DNA from: Limnanthes douglasii subsp. nivea
Lineage: Eukaryota; Streptophyta; Magnoliopsida; Brassicales; Limnanthaceae
Direction: 5' to 3'
DNA: 64,000 bases
Assembly (NCBI GenBank): GCA_036936605.1
Contig: JAUPFV010000004.1
Span: forward strand, 121,446,852 to 121,510,851
Part shown: one piece after another, positions 33,252-42,380 of the stretch
Position numbering within the stretch: the stretch's first letter is position 1
How the letters are laid out: every line of letters starts with the position of its first letter
Program-made: the position numbers and the translations under genes
The notes under the pieces: generated by a model
Told to the model about the DNA's origin: nothing
The model's input: only the letters and a program-made list of their open reading frames with translations
Databases searched by the model: none

Positions 33252-33528
33252 TGTTAATGATTTAAAGTATATAATTATAAAAGTGTCTCTAAATTTTAAG
33301 TATTTGAATTGCTGATACATTTTTAATCCGCGGAACTAACTTTAGCAAAATAATTTATGAAATTTTATTGATAAAAAATTATTTTTTATTAAATTTATTT
33401 ATAAATAACAAAATAATATATCATATACATTCTTAATAAATTTGGGAAGTAAAAAAAGTAAACCATAAATATTTTTGGAGGGAAAAGCCGTAGCTTAGAC
33501 CAGAAGGCCATACTACCATAAACTGTCA
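33252..33528 (-). repeat. Probable 5' LTR of G5
   Basis: The stretch after the primer site starts on the plus strand with tgttaatg, like the E6 LTR (tgttaagg), so it ends in CA on the minus strand. A minus-strand TATA-like ttataaataaat lies near 33400-33410. The outer edge at 33528 (actgtca, a TG start on the minus strand) is a guess, since no second copy is in the window. Confidence 0.4.
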
Positions 33529-34124
33529 AATTGTTTAAGATACAAATGTTTTTTATTCTCCCCCACTATAATTTGTTTTTCTATCTATCAGTACTTTGAT
33601 GTGTGGTTCTTTATGACTCTCTATACTGCATTGTTAGTTACTATCGCTCCTACTATTGACTTCACAGATGCTACCATAATTTTTGGTGGACTTTAGCAAG
33701 GTTAATGACATTTGCTGTGATAAAACAGGAACATCGACGTCAAATGACATGAATTAGAGTCTGATGTGAGGAAGGTTCCTTCGTGCACACTAGAGATCTT
33801 GGCCTCTTGTTATGCCTTAATATATGTAGAAAACAAGCTGGTTCGGATCCTCTTGAAAAGGCTGCAAAAAGATGTACGTGTCAAGCTGGTTCGGATCCTG
33901 TTTTGGCCCATTGCTTTTAAGGCCTTTCCAGACATGATGCACGGTAGAGCCAGATCAAATACGAAGCAGACTGACTGACAAGAAAGGTGTGGCGACCAGT
34001 AAATGCATAACAAAGAAAACTGATTGTTATAACTCCCAAATGTATAATAAATTGTAAAATGGAAACAGTTGGGCGGATCTAAGCAGTAGCCAGCTATGCC
34101 ATGGACCACTTTAAATTCAAAAAA
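33529..34124. other. Unassigned sequence with a 17-bp direct repeat
   Basis: No family could be assigned. An open frame at 33766-33978 (70 codons) contains the sequence aagctggttcggatcct twice, 48 bases apart (about 33835 and 33883). A minus-strand frame of 99 codons overlaps it. Neither looks like a known protein. Confidence 0.3.
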
Positions 34125-34205
34125 TAAATTTAGCGTGGTGGTAAGAGTGTTTAGTTTTTAATCTTGAAGTCAAGAGTTCAAACCTTCGACCACTCTAAAT
34201 TGGTT
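34125..34205 (+). mobile_element. SINE-like head with tRNA-type A and B boxes
   Basis: The stretch tagcgtggtggtaagagtg (A-box-like) is followed about 40 bases later by gagttcaaacc (B-box-like, consensus GGTTCRANNCC). Order and spacing match an internal RNA polymerase III promoter of the tRNA-derived type used by plant SINEs. It does not fold into a full tRNA, and the sequence after it is T-rich. Neither the 3' end of a SINE nor target duplications were found. Confidence 0.5.
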
Positions 34206-34221
34206 TTTTTTTCTTAAATTG

Positions 34222-34373
34222 CCTCCAACTAAACCCTAAATCTACACAAATACAAAAATTCTTTTTTTCTTTATTTTTCTTCCTTTTTAAAAAAAAAAAT
34301 TCCTTCTTATTTTTTATTTATTTTCCTTCCTTATTTTCCTCCAACTAAACCCTAAATCTACACAAATACAAAA
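34222..34373 (+). repeat. Direct repeat of 36 bp flanking a T-rich stretch
   Basis: The 36-base text beginning cctccaactaaaccctaaat occurs at about 34222-34257 and again at about 34338-34373, separated by 80 bases of T-rich sequence. The two copies are identical or nearly so. It is probably a local duplication. Confidence 0.85.
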
Positions 34374-34639
34374 TACGCAGCAGCCCTCGTTTGTCTCTTT
34401 CCCCAAACGCAACTCTATCTCCCTCTAAACGCAACAGCTTCTCTTTTTCTCTCTCCTCAAACACAGCAGCCTCCTCTATCTCCCTCTAAGATTCGATGAA
34501 ATTCAGGAACCCTACCAGCGAATTCCCTCCATTCCTCTAACTTTTAATTATTATACTGATTTGATATGTGTTTGCATTTCATCGAACACATCCTATGTTA
34601 TCCTCTCATACAAATAAATCGAAATGGAAATCCAATCTA

Positions 34640-35046
34640 CTTCAACATTATTAGTATCTTCTTTTTAAATCCAGAGTTGCATTTTAATCAGCCAGAAATA
34701 TAATAGATGGGTAATCTTCTAGCTATACTTTCCATGTTTTTCGAGATAGAGTGTGCAACAGAGATATAGAGAGAATATACTTAATAGACTAGAGAGCAAT
34801 TTTGGAAGAGTATCGAGTGTGAGCTGTGGATTTGGAGTTTTTGTAAACATTTTATTATTCTTTTTATAATATTGGATGTGTATGCAAGTTGTTGAACCAC
34901 TATAAAACTTGGTGTTCAAACTTTCTTTTACTATGTTATTACTTTCTTAATTTTCAGTAGACATGTTATATGTTTGTTGACGTAGTTTGTGGATCGATCT
35001 GTTTGAGACCTTATCATATCGAATATAACTTGTATAAAAAATCATA
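34640..35046 (+). repeat. Probable 5' LTR end of a Tnt1-like copia element
   Basis: The sequence just before the primer site at 35049 has the AT-rich, structure-poor look of an LTR R-U5 region. The left edge is not fixed because the 3' LTR is absent. A tataat stretch near 34866 could be its TATA box. Confidence 0.35.
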
Positions 35047-35048
35047 AT

Positions 35049-35060
35049 AGGTATCAAAGC
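35049..35060 (+). other. Primer-binding site of the Tnt1-like copia element
   Basis: aggtatcaaagc matches TGGTATCAGAGC, the complement of the initiator methionine tRNA 3' end, with two changes. The gag remnant begins about 30 bases later, the normal arrangement. Confidence 0.65.
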
Positions 35061-35079
35061 CTGGTTGTGAAGCAATTCT

Positions 35080-35760
35080 TGTAAGTGAAATGGGACTAAC
35101 AAAGTTCGAGATGGTGAAGTTTAATAGGAATTGAGATTGGAATCTAGCGACAACAAAGGCTAGCGGTCATTATTCGACAAAAGTTTGTTTCAGCCCTTCC
35201 ACGGGAAACTAAGCTACCTGAAACATTGTCTAAGGCTAATGAGCATGAAATGCTCAAAACTGCTTATAGCACGATTTATTCTGTATATGAGTGATAATGT
35301 TGTTTAGGCAGGTCTCAAAAACAAATTCAACATGTGGATTCTAGAACAAACTGGAGAGCATGTAAATGATAAAGTCTCTGACAAATTGAATATATTTAAA
35401 GGTAAAGTTTTCTGGTTTGAAGATGTAAAATGACAAGTTTTTTTTTATGAGAACCTTGACGACTTCTCCAAAATAGTGATCCATTTGGTGAACATCGGTG
35501 AGGAAATCATTGATGAAGATCATGCGTGATCTTGTTGAACTCATTGCCTTTTGTGTATGAACAATTGAAGGATATTATCTAATACGACAAAACAATATTA
35601 TTGATGGATGAGTTGGAACCTACAATTAAATCCAAAAAAGTTAGAACTCGTGCAGTGTCAATGACTAAGAATTCTGGTAGTAGCCATGAACCTTTAAACA
35701 ATAGAGGAAGATCAGAGAGAAGAGATAGCAGTAAATTTAGATGAAAATATAAATCGAAGT
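35080..35760 (+). pseudogene. Tnt1-like copia gag remnant
   Basis: The start MGLTKFEMVKFNRN (35089-35130) corresponds to the K.EV.KFNGDN start of Tnt1-type gag. Fragments follow in other frames: ETLSKANEHEMLKTAYSTI near 35220-35280, and LNSLPFVYEQLKDII near 35535-35580, which is the LLNSLP.SY..L block of the gag domain. A Lys/Arg/Ser-rich end follows at about 35640-35760. No zinc knuckle is readable and there are many shifts. Confidence 0.72.
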
Positions 35761-35869
35761 CAGCAAAGAAGATTGATAAGTTGAAGATTAAATATCATTA
35801 GTCCAATTGTCTCTATTTCTTGATTGGTGATGTTGTTATAGGCACATTGGCTAGCTAATTTGAATGGTC

Positions 35870-37030
35870 GATAGATGGTACAACACTATGGCATATGAGA
35901 TTGGGGCATGTGAGTGAGAAAAAATTATTCGAGTTGCAGAAGTATAGTCTATTTGGAAAAAGACAAATTGATAGGCTTAAAAATTTTCAATCTTGTGTTA
36001 CGAAAAAAGGAATATAGTCAAATTTTCTCGACCCGAGCATAGAAAAATTGAAACCTTGACTATATACATGAAGATATTTTTTTGGGGGGGGGGGGGGGGT
36101 TAAGGTTTCAGCTTCATGAAGATACTAGATATTTTCTGTCAACAACTGATAATTACTCAAATAAACTGCGGTTTTATTTATTAAAGACGAAGGGAGAAGA
36201 TTTTGATAAGTTTAAATGATGGCGGATCATGGTTGAAAATAGGTTGGCAGAGAAGTAAAAAAGTTCAGGACGTATAATGGTATTGAAGTATAAACAAATA
36301 AATTTACTGACTACTGCAAAGGAGCAAGGACTTCTCTGACGGGACACTCCACAACAAAATGGTCTTACTATAATAATGAACATAACTACTCTTGAAAGGG
36401 TGAGGTGCATGTTGGTTACTGATAAGATCCCAAGGTAGATTTGGGCTGAATTGGTAATGACTGATTGTTACCTCATAAATAAGTCTCCATCTACTGTGAT
36501 TATCTTAAAGACCTCACATGAAAAATGGTCGGTAAGCCTTTAGATTCTTCCAATTTGAGAGTTTTTTTTTATGTTGCTTATGCACATATCAAACAGGATA
36601 ATTTACCACATAGATCTTTGAAGTGCTTATTCATTGGGTATCTACAAGGCGTCAAGGATTACAGATTATTGTGTCTCGAAGCAGGTTATAGGAAAAGTCT
36701 AATCAATAGGGATGTGACATTCAATAAGAATAATTATCCTGGTTTAGGTGGTGAAATGTATCTACCGGTTTATTTTATATGTATTGCATGAGGTTATCTA
36801 ATGAAAAATAACAGCTGTTACGGACTACAGTCACCATTTTTTACTCACGAGGAGTATATCTTAAAGGTGATGACCGAGTGGGTAAAAAATCAAGTCGTTT
36901 GGATTCTATGGATGAAAACAATCAATTGCCCTTATCCAATAAGATATCATCTAGGGAACCAAGGAAAATTGGTAGAACACCTATATCAGATTATAAATAT
37001 GGGAGATTTGGTGTATTTAAGTCTTACTGT
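35870..37030 (+). pseudogene. Tnt1-like copia integrase, broken
   Basis: TTLWHMRLGHVSEKKLFELQ at 35880-35940 is the GAG-pre-integrase site with its His pair, in the Tnt1 style. The core is heavily decayed and contains a G16 run (36084-36099). A block ERVRCMLVTDKIPR.IWAE near 36390-36450 follows the catalytic Glu. The C-terminal segment at 36525-36791 is well preserved: GKPLDSSNLRVFFYVAYAHI, LKCLFIGYLQGVKDYRL and LINRDVTFNKN. The reverse transcriptase is missing; a last fragment like the linker before it can be read up to about 37030, where MULE B begins. Confidence 0.8.
36084..36099 (+). repeat. G16 homopolymer
   Basis: Seven T are followed by sixteen G. It interrupts the integrase core of the Tnt1-like element. 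Runs like this are rare in AT-rich plant DNA and are error-prone in sequencing. Confidence 0.95.
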
Positions 37031-38300
37031 GAAAGAGTGCGATTGTAAGCGGAATGCGTGCGGTACCAAAAAATCAATTGTCCTTTTTATTAGGTTGGTA
37101 ATACGGTTAAAGTTGATGATAAGTGGGCTTTAAGTTTCATTTCTGGAAAGCACAACCATTAGTTGATTGTCTATGTGTAAGAACATTTGTAGTGGTCAAA
37201 GTTAAAACCAAAGGAAAAATAGCTTATCGAAGTTTTGACCGTGAACGGAACAACTCTGCGTCAAATATTTGGTGCCTTAAAGAAGGCCGATCCAAATAAT
37301 GTGTTCAATATCCAACATGTATACAATCATCGTCAAAGAACAAGGTTGGTTGAAAATGGTGGTCAGCTGCAGATGTAATGCTTGTTAGCAAAATTGAAAA
37401 TGCACAAATACATATATTGGGATCGAACAACGAATAATGGATCTAATGTCGTAAACGATTTTTTTTTGTACACCCGGTTAGCATCGATTTACTACGGACC
37501 TTCTGTGGTTGGCAATCATGGCTGGCACATACAAAGTTATCAAATACGAGATGCAGTTACTAGAAGTATTCAGGATAATATCGACCAACAAAACATTTTG
37601 CATTGGCTTCACATTCATGGCGAAAGAAAAGTAAGACAACTATGAATGGGCATTGGAATGTTTGAAAACGGTTATGGAAGAGAACGATTGTGAGTTTCAT
37701 TGTGTTACAATCACGTCTGTGAACTTGTTTTGATAAATATCATAGAAAAATTAGTTTTGAGCGCAAGTCACATATTATGTGAATGGCATATCAACACGAA
37801 TATAAATGGGAAACAAAAAAAATGTTCAAAGATGGCAACGAGTTTAACATATTTTTTGTCGCTTGGAATAACGTCATCTCATCGACAACCATTGACTAGA
37901 TGAACGAAAGGTTGGCTAAAATACGGGCGATGTTCAAAAAAATGTTCAAAGATGGCAACGAGTTTAACATATTTTTTGTCACTTGGAATAACGTCATCTC
38001 ATCGACCACCATTGACTAGATGAACGAAAGGTTGGCTAAAATACGGGAGATGTTCAAAGAATACGAAAAGACGGTTGATTATTTCACTTAATCATGGATG
38101 ACATTATATAAAGGGAGGTTTGTCCATGCATACACTAACAAGATCATGCATTTTGACAATCAAAAGTCCACTAGGGCGGAAAACTCGCACGCTACTTTGA
38201 AAAAATATATCGGGTCAAGTGAGTTAAATTTTGGAGGCTTTTGGAAGAAAGTTCATGGTGTTCTTGCGATGCAAGATTCGATCATAAAAAATCTATAATG
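37031..38300 (+). pseudogene. MULE B: Mutator-like transposase with an internal tandem duplication
   Basis: The zinc-binding start reads GTKKSIVLF and, in the shifted frame, DDKWALSFISGKHNH at about 37115-37160. The core at 37382-37645 has LAKLKMHKYIYWDRTT at its start, but the segment with the first catalytic Asp appears missing or replaced. LCEWHINTNI near 37775-37800 is the C..H segment after the last catalytic residues. MFKDGNEFNIFFVAWNNVIS, MNERLAKI and YKGRFVHAYTNKIMHFDNQ follow, then RAENSHATLKKYIGSSELNF at 38176-38235, a very typical MULE end. A 120-bp tandem duplication lies inside. The text differs from MULE A, which is another copy or family. Confidence 0.85.
37817..38056 (+). repeat. 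120-bp in-frame tandem duplication in MULE B
   Basis: The unit at 37817-37936 repeats at 37937-38056 with only about four differences. 120 is a multiple of three, so 40 codons are doubled in frame. Both copies contain the same tag stop (gactagatgaac), so the stop was there before the duplication. Confidence 0.95.
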
Positions 38301-39012
38301 CTAAGTAAGTATCGCCTTATTCATAAATTACAAAATTTTAATTTTTTCAAATTACTACGAGGTACGTCTTACCTATTGATTTGACAATACAAGGTTTATC
38401 ATATAACTCATGAATTAGATCCAATCTGAAGAGCGGACGGCTATGTTCTGATCCAAATTATAGATGAACATTAGAGAAGATTAGAGATGGTCCTCCGAGT
38501 TAAACTAAGTCATGAAGAAGAGTTCACACTTAACTTTGCAAATTTAAATATAAAACTTAGAGAGTTTGATGTTTATGAACAAATCCATTAGCTTTACACG
38601 GATTTTAAATCCTTCTACTTCACTTCTTTGTAAACCCTTATAAAATATGAAATCATGCGTTCGTACTCCCGGACGTAGCCATGGTCGCGATAATAGAAAC
38701 AAAAATTGTGTTGATTATTCTACCCAAAAGGAACCCTTTTACGCACGAATACACCAAACAATGATGGTTGGAATCCTATGGGGGAACACCAGTCGATATT
38801 TTTGAAACACCGATCGATACTTTTGCTAGCACCGATAGAATGGTCTCCTGACAAGTCCATACTAATTTCGGACTAAAAACCCCTAATATGTAGTAGCATA
38901 TACTAATTCCGGAGTAAAAACACCAATATCTAGTTAAACAAGAGGGGGACGCAGCTCGAGGCGGACCTCGACTATGGGCAGGCGGTCGTCGGCTGGGGCA
39001 GAGCTAAACAAT
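38301..39012. other. Unassigned sequence with a GC-rich patch
   Basis: No family recognised. After about 38930 the composition changes to GC-rich (ggcggacctcgactatgggc region) in an otherwise AT-rich window; this patch continues into the open frame at 39013-39477. Confidence 0.3.
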
Positions 39013-39477
39013 CTAGAAGCGGATGGAGGAGGTGGTACTAGCCCCATAAGTGAATCCATATGAACCGATGAAAGGTCTTCGTGTTCGGTGGTGTTTCTTC
39101 GTTTTACTCGATTCTTCACTCTTTTTGTGCGCGTTTGAACCCATATTTGGATCCATAATTTGAAAAAAAAAACATAATATGAAAAAATGTGTAAACCTAC
39201 TTGAAAATACTAAATGGTAAATAATAAAATATTTTCGCAAAACAAATAACACAAACATAAACAAAACAACTAAACAAAGAAGATAAAATCCACCATTGAA
39301 AATTACTGGCGCCAACTGTATGGCGGACTGGTAGTTATCATATCGTAATTTGACTGACGTAAAATATGGAGCTCGCGCCAGACATCTGGTACGAGCCTTA
39401 TCTCTCGTAACAACCATATGTCGCACGGTGTAGGTTGAACACCAATTCAATGATGCCCCAACTACACTCCGCACCAT
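39013..39477 (-). CDS. Unrecognised open frame of 154 codons
   Basis: A minus-strand frame without stop for 154 codons. It has a basic first part, a very hydrophobic middle (two possible membrane segments around residues 68-83 and 85-105, the first reading FYLLCLVVLFMFVLFVL) and a basic end, MDPNMGSNAHKKSEESSKTK, KKHHRTRRPF. No known domain was recognised. The minus strand reads ttggcgccagtaattttc within it (about 39300-39315), which looks like a gypsy primer-binding site; if so the first half is LTR and the part from MDPNM on is a gag start, and the long frame is an accident. It is followed by unassigned GC-rich sequence. Confidence 0.25.
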   Translation of the reverse strand: MVRSVVGASLNWCSTYTVRHMVVTRDKARTRCLARAPYFTSVKLRYDNYQSAIQLAPVIFNGGFYLLCLVVLFMFVLFVLRKYFIIYHLVFSSRFTHFFILCFFFQIMDPNMGSNAHKKSEESSKTKKHHRTRRPFIGSYGFTYGASTTSSIRF

Positions 39478-39492
39478 TTGGTTGGTGCGGAG
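39467..39492. repeat. Inverted repeat with a 10-bp stem
   Basis: ctccgcacca, a loop of six bases, then tggtgcggag form a perfect hairpin. It has no T-run after it, so it is not a bacterial-type terminator. It may be the edge of a small inverted-repeat element. Confidence 0.8.
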
Positions 39493-39549
39493 GTCTGGTT
39501 TTTGTCTGTATTTAACAGAAATCAGGTGTTCTTTACCATTACCTGATGA

Positions 39550-39735
39550 AGAACTATAGTTGGCAACGGGGCGGATCAGGGACGAGTATCTATATAACTG
39601 ATACTCGCCCCTTAGTAAAAAATTGATACCTTAACCCTTCTTGAAACCTTACAGGTATTTATATTCCATACCAAATCTGAATCTGCGGGTCAGGGTTACC
39701 CACGCGGGTAACCAATTTATTTTTCTTTCTTTGAC
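39550..39735. mobile_element. hAT terminal region with GC-rich subterminal repeats
   Basis: gttggcaacggggcggatca and gatactcgcccc with its inverse gacgagtatc (39578-39607) resemble the ends of plant hAT elements, whose terminal regions carry such ggcgg/cgcccc motifs. It lies next to the C-terminal end of the minus-strand hAT fragment, where a hAT end is expected. The right partner end was not found. Confidence 0.5.
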
Positions 39736-39739
39736 ACAT

Positions 39740-40560
39740 AAAATCATCATAATCAGATAATAGATCAAAAGAGGAACCACCAAACTCTCTGACACTCAAA
39801 GCAAATCATACCAACATTTCTTGATTTTATCTATTTCATCGCAGTACCAGATCCATTAACGGTGGGAAATGAAAAATCTAACAAAGTTAACTTATATTGT
39901 GTATCTAACACAGACGCAACCCATAAAATTCTATAAATAATATCCCAATATTTGTCAAACTTTTGCATCATTTTTATTTCATTTCCCTAACTACTATATT
40001 GGAATTTTTAAACCAATCAAACAATAAATTCTTCATCCCCCACACTTCACCAAAAAATAAGTGTGTTGTTGGAAATTTAGAACCAGAATATATTTTCGTC
40101 ACATCATAAAACAATTTAAACTTTGAGCACATTTCATGTAAGAACTCCCAATCACTAGAACTTGGTAAAGTATTATAGTTTGGTTCACCCCTTTGTTTTG
40201 CACGAGAAAAAATATCTTTATAGAGTAGAGCTGTTTCTTACATCAAATACGTTGAAATCCACCTAGTTGGACAATCAAGACCTATTTTTTTAAGAAAATT
40301 GTATGTTTAATTGTTTTGTACCACTTTTAAGACTTTTTACCCTCTTAGTTGTAGCTGACCAATATTAAACATCATCATGAATCTTCTTTATTGCACTTTT
40401 TACTACTTCTAAACCATCTTTCACAATCAAATTCAAAATAGGCGCACAACAACGCATATGTATTACACTTCCACCTAAAAAAGGGGAAGGATAATCTAAC
40501 TTCTCTATCTAACTTCTCTAGCAACAAAATTATCATGGAATCGTTGGTTGAGAAATTATT
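39740..40560 (-). pseudogene. hAT transposase, C-terminal half, antisense
   Basis: Minus-strand frames read LGGSVIHMRCCAPILNLIVK and DGLEVVKSAIKKIHDDV near 40470-40380, then ATTKRVKSLKSG, a RSSYMKC and LNCF segment near 40170-40110, and MMQKFDKYWDIIYRILWVAS and VLDTQYKLTLLDFSFP near 39975-39860. These are the middle and late part of plant hAT transposases of the RICESLEEPER type. Frameshifts are frequent. It starts in the same region where the plus-strand half (next entry) ends, so the two overlap in content by about 60 codons and point away from each other. Confidence 0.8.
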
Positions 40561-40689
40561 TACGGTAATAATTTATAACAAGTAATAACAATTTATAACA
40601 AAACTATCATGCCCCGATTGATATATTTTATAATTTATAATTTACATGCCCGCTTTTGTAAGAACAAGTAGTAATATATCGATTGATAT

Positions 40690-41755
40690 TGAAGAATAAT
40701 AATACTGACGTTTCGAAAAAAAGGTCTTAAGGGTGAAGCTTGGAAACACTATAAGCGAGAGTCACGCGATGGAGTTTGGAAGGCTATTTATATGTATTAT
40801 GATTCCATTCTTGGTGATGAAACAAGAAATTTAACATCTCATTTGAAGAACCATTACAACAAATGTAAAAGATGTCCAGAGGGGACATTGCGGCAAAATG
40901 TTATAATTAATAGTTTTGTGAGAGCGAATGGAAAAATAAAATTAGTTAGTTATACTTTTATGCAAAAATGAAGGATGAAATTACTAGCAGAGATGATCAT
41001 ACTACATGGGTATCCTCTCTCTATTGTTGAACATAGGGGATTTAAAAGATACTCAACAGGACTTCAACCAGCTTTCAAAATGGTCTCTCAAAATACGATT
41101 AAAAACAAAATTATCAAATTATATGATAATGAGAGGATCAATACGATGAAGCTCATAGAAGAAATTCAAGCAGGATTGCAATCACCACTGACATGCAGAC
41201 TTCAAGAAACCAAAAAATGGTTTATGGAGATAACGACACATTTGATTGATGATTCATGGACCTTACAAAGTCGTATATTAAGGTATGATTAAATTTCATA
41301 ATTAGTTAATATCGTTGGAGATTATATGTTTAATATTCTCTCAACATCTAATTTTGATATACTACCTTCTTTTAATTTAGGTTTGTTTATGTTCTATGCC
41401 CACACTCAAGTTTTATTCTATGTGACATGTTATATGATACTTTGATTGATTGGAATATATACCAAAAAAATTATATTATTACCGTAGATAATTGATCAAT
41501 CAACGATGCCATGAAAGTTTTGTTGCTAGAGAAGTTATATTATTCTTCCTTTTTGTTAGGTGGAAGTGTGCTACATATGTGTTGATGTGCGCATATCGTG
41601 AATTTGATTGTGAAAGATGGTTTAAAAGTAATAAAAAATACAATAGAGAGGATTCGTGATAGTGTTCAATATTGGTCAGCTACACCTAAGAGGGAAGAAA
41701 GTTTTAAAAGTGTTGTAACATATAATGAATTTGGATTATTCTCTCGTTTTTAATT
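40690..41755 (+). pseudogene. hAT transposase, N-terminal half, with intron
   Basis: A BED-type zinc finger opens it: WKHYKRESRDGVWKAIYMYY has lost the Cys pair, while LTSHLKNHYNKCKRCPEG keeps the His. The frame then runs through MIILHGYPLSIVEHRGFKRY (40994-41053), LQPAFKMVSQNTIKNKII, and EITTHLIDDSWTLQSRILR. A GT-AG intron (41283-41380, 98 bases, phase 2) precedes FVYVLCPHSS, which continues the family text exactly. Then ITVDN.SINDAMKVLLLEKL, LGGSVLHMC.CAHIVNLIVK and RIRDSVQYWSATPKREESF, ending near 41755. The stops within are few. The C-terminal half and dimerisation domain are missing here. Confidence 0.87.
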
Positions 41756-42380
41756 CACGTGCATGTTTTTATTTACATCATTTTATTTAATGGTTTGTGA
41801 AATCCATATGTGCTGATTTATTTGTAAACTAATTAAAAAATAATTCTTCATCCTCCACGACATTAAATGATTTTATTTTTATTCTTTTTTTTATAGTCAA
41901 AGCTAAATTTTATTTCGTTTGACTAAGGATACTTACAGACCCATAAATGTGCTTAGAGAATATAAGAAAATGAGTAAAAACTTCGCGGTGATCTTGTCCG
42001 TGAAAGCTAAAATTATGCTCAAATCTAGAATTTCTATCGAGAATAAGGATGCTGGAGAGGATTAGAGAGAGCCAGGTAAGACTTGCTAGGATTAAAGAGA
42101 CAATTTAGGTCAAAATCAGAAAGATGACACAACTTGAGGTATGTTAAAAGATCGAAGAACTGTGGACATCAGGATGAGAAAACCTCAAAACTTTATAAAT
42201 TGGAAGATGTTTGATGGGGAGTATAAGAAGGTTGGAGATAAGATGATTCATCAATAGAGAGAGATCTAGATGCATGAACGATAAATTTTATTCAAGCCAA
42301 AAAACAGAGCTTAAAGGGAGCTAGTTGCTGCAATGGGAGATATGAAAGATTTCTTGAAAGAATTTAAAGTCAGAAGTAGC
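41756..42380. other. Unassigned sequence
   Basis: No family recognised. From about 41930 the plus strand holds Lys/Glu-rich short frames, including KDFLKEFKVRSS near 42350, and the left part is AT-rich with T runs that could mark the poly(A) end of the minus-strand LINE. Nothing more can be said. Confidence 0.3.

Noticed and set aside
33766..33978. Small host gene of 70 codons
   Set aside because: A minus-strand frame of equal quality overlaps it, there is a short direct repeat inside, and no domain is visible.
34125..34205. A functional tRNA gene
   Set aside because: A and B box-like sequences are present but no cloverleaf, anticodon arm or acceptor stem can be formed.
37817..38056. Functional 40-residue protein repeat
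   Set aside because: Both copies carry the same stop, and the rest of the gene is broken.
39467..39492. Rho-independent terminator
   Set aside because: The hairpin has no T-run after it and the genome is eukaryotic.
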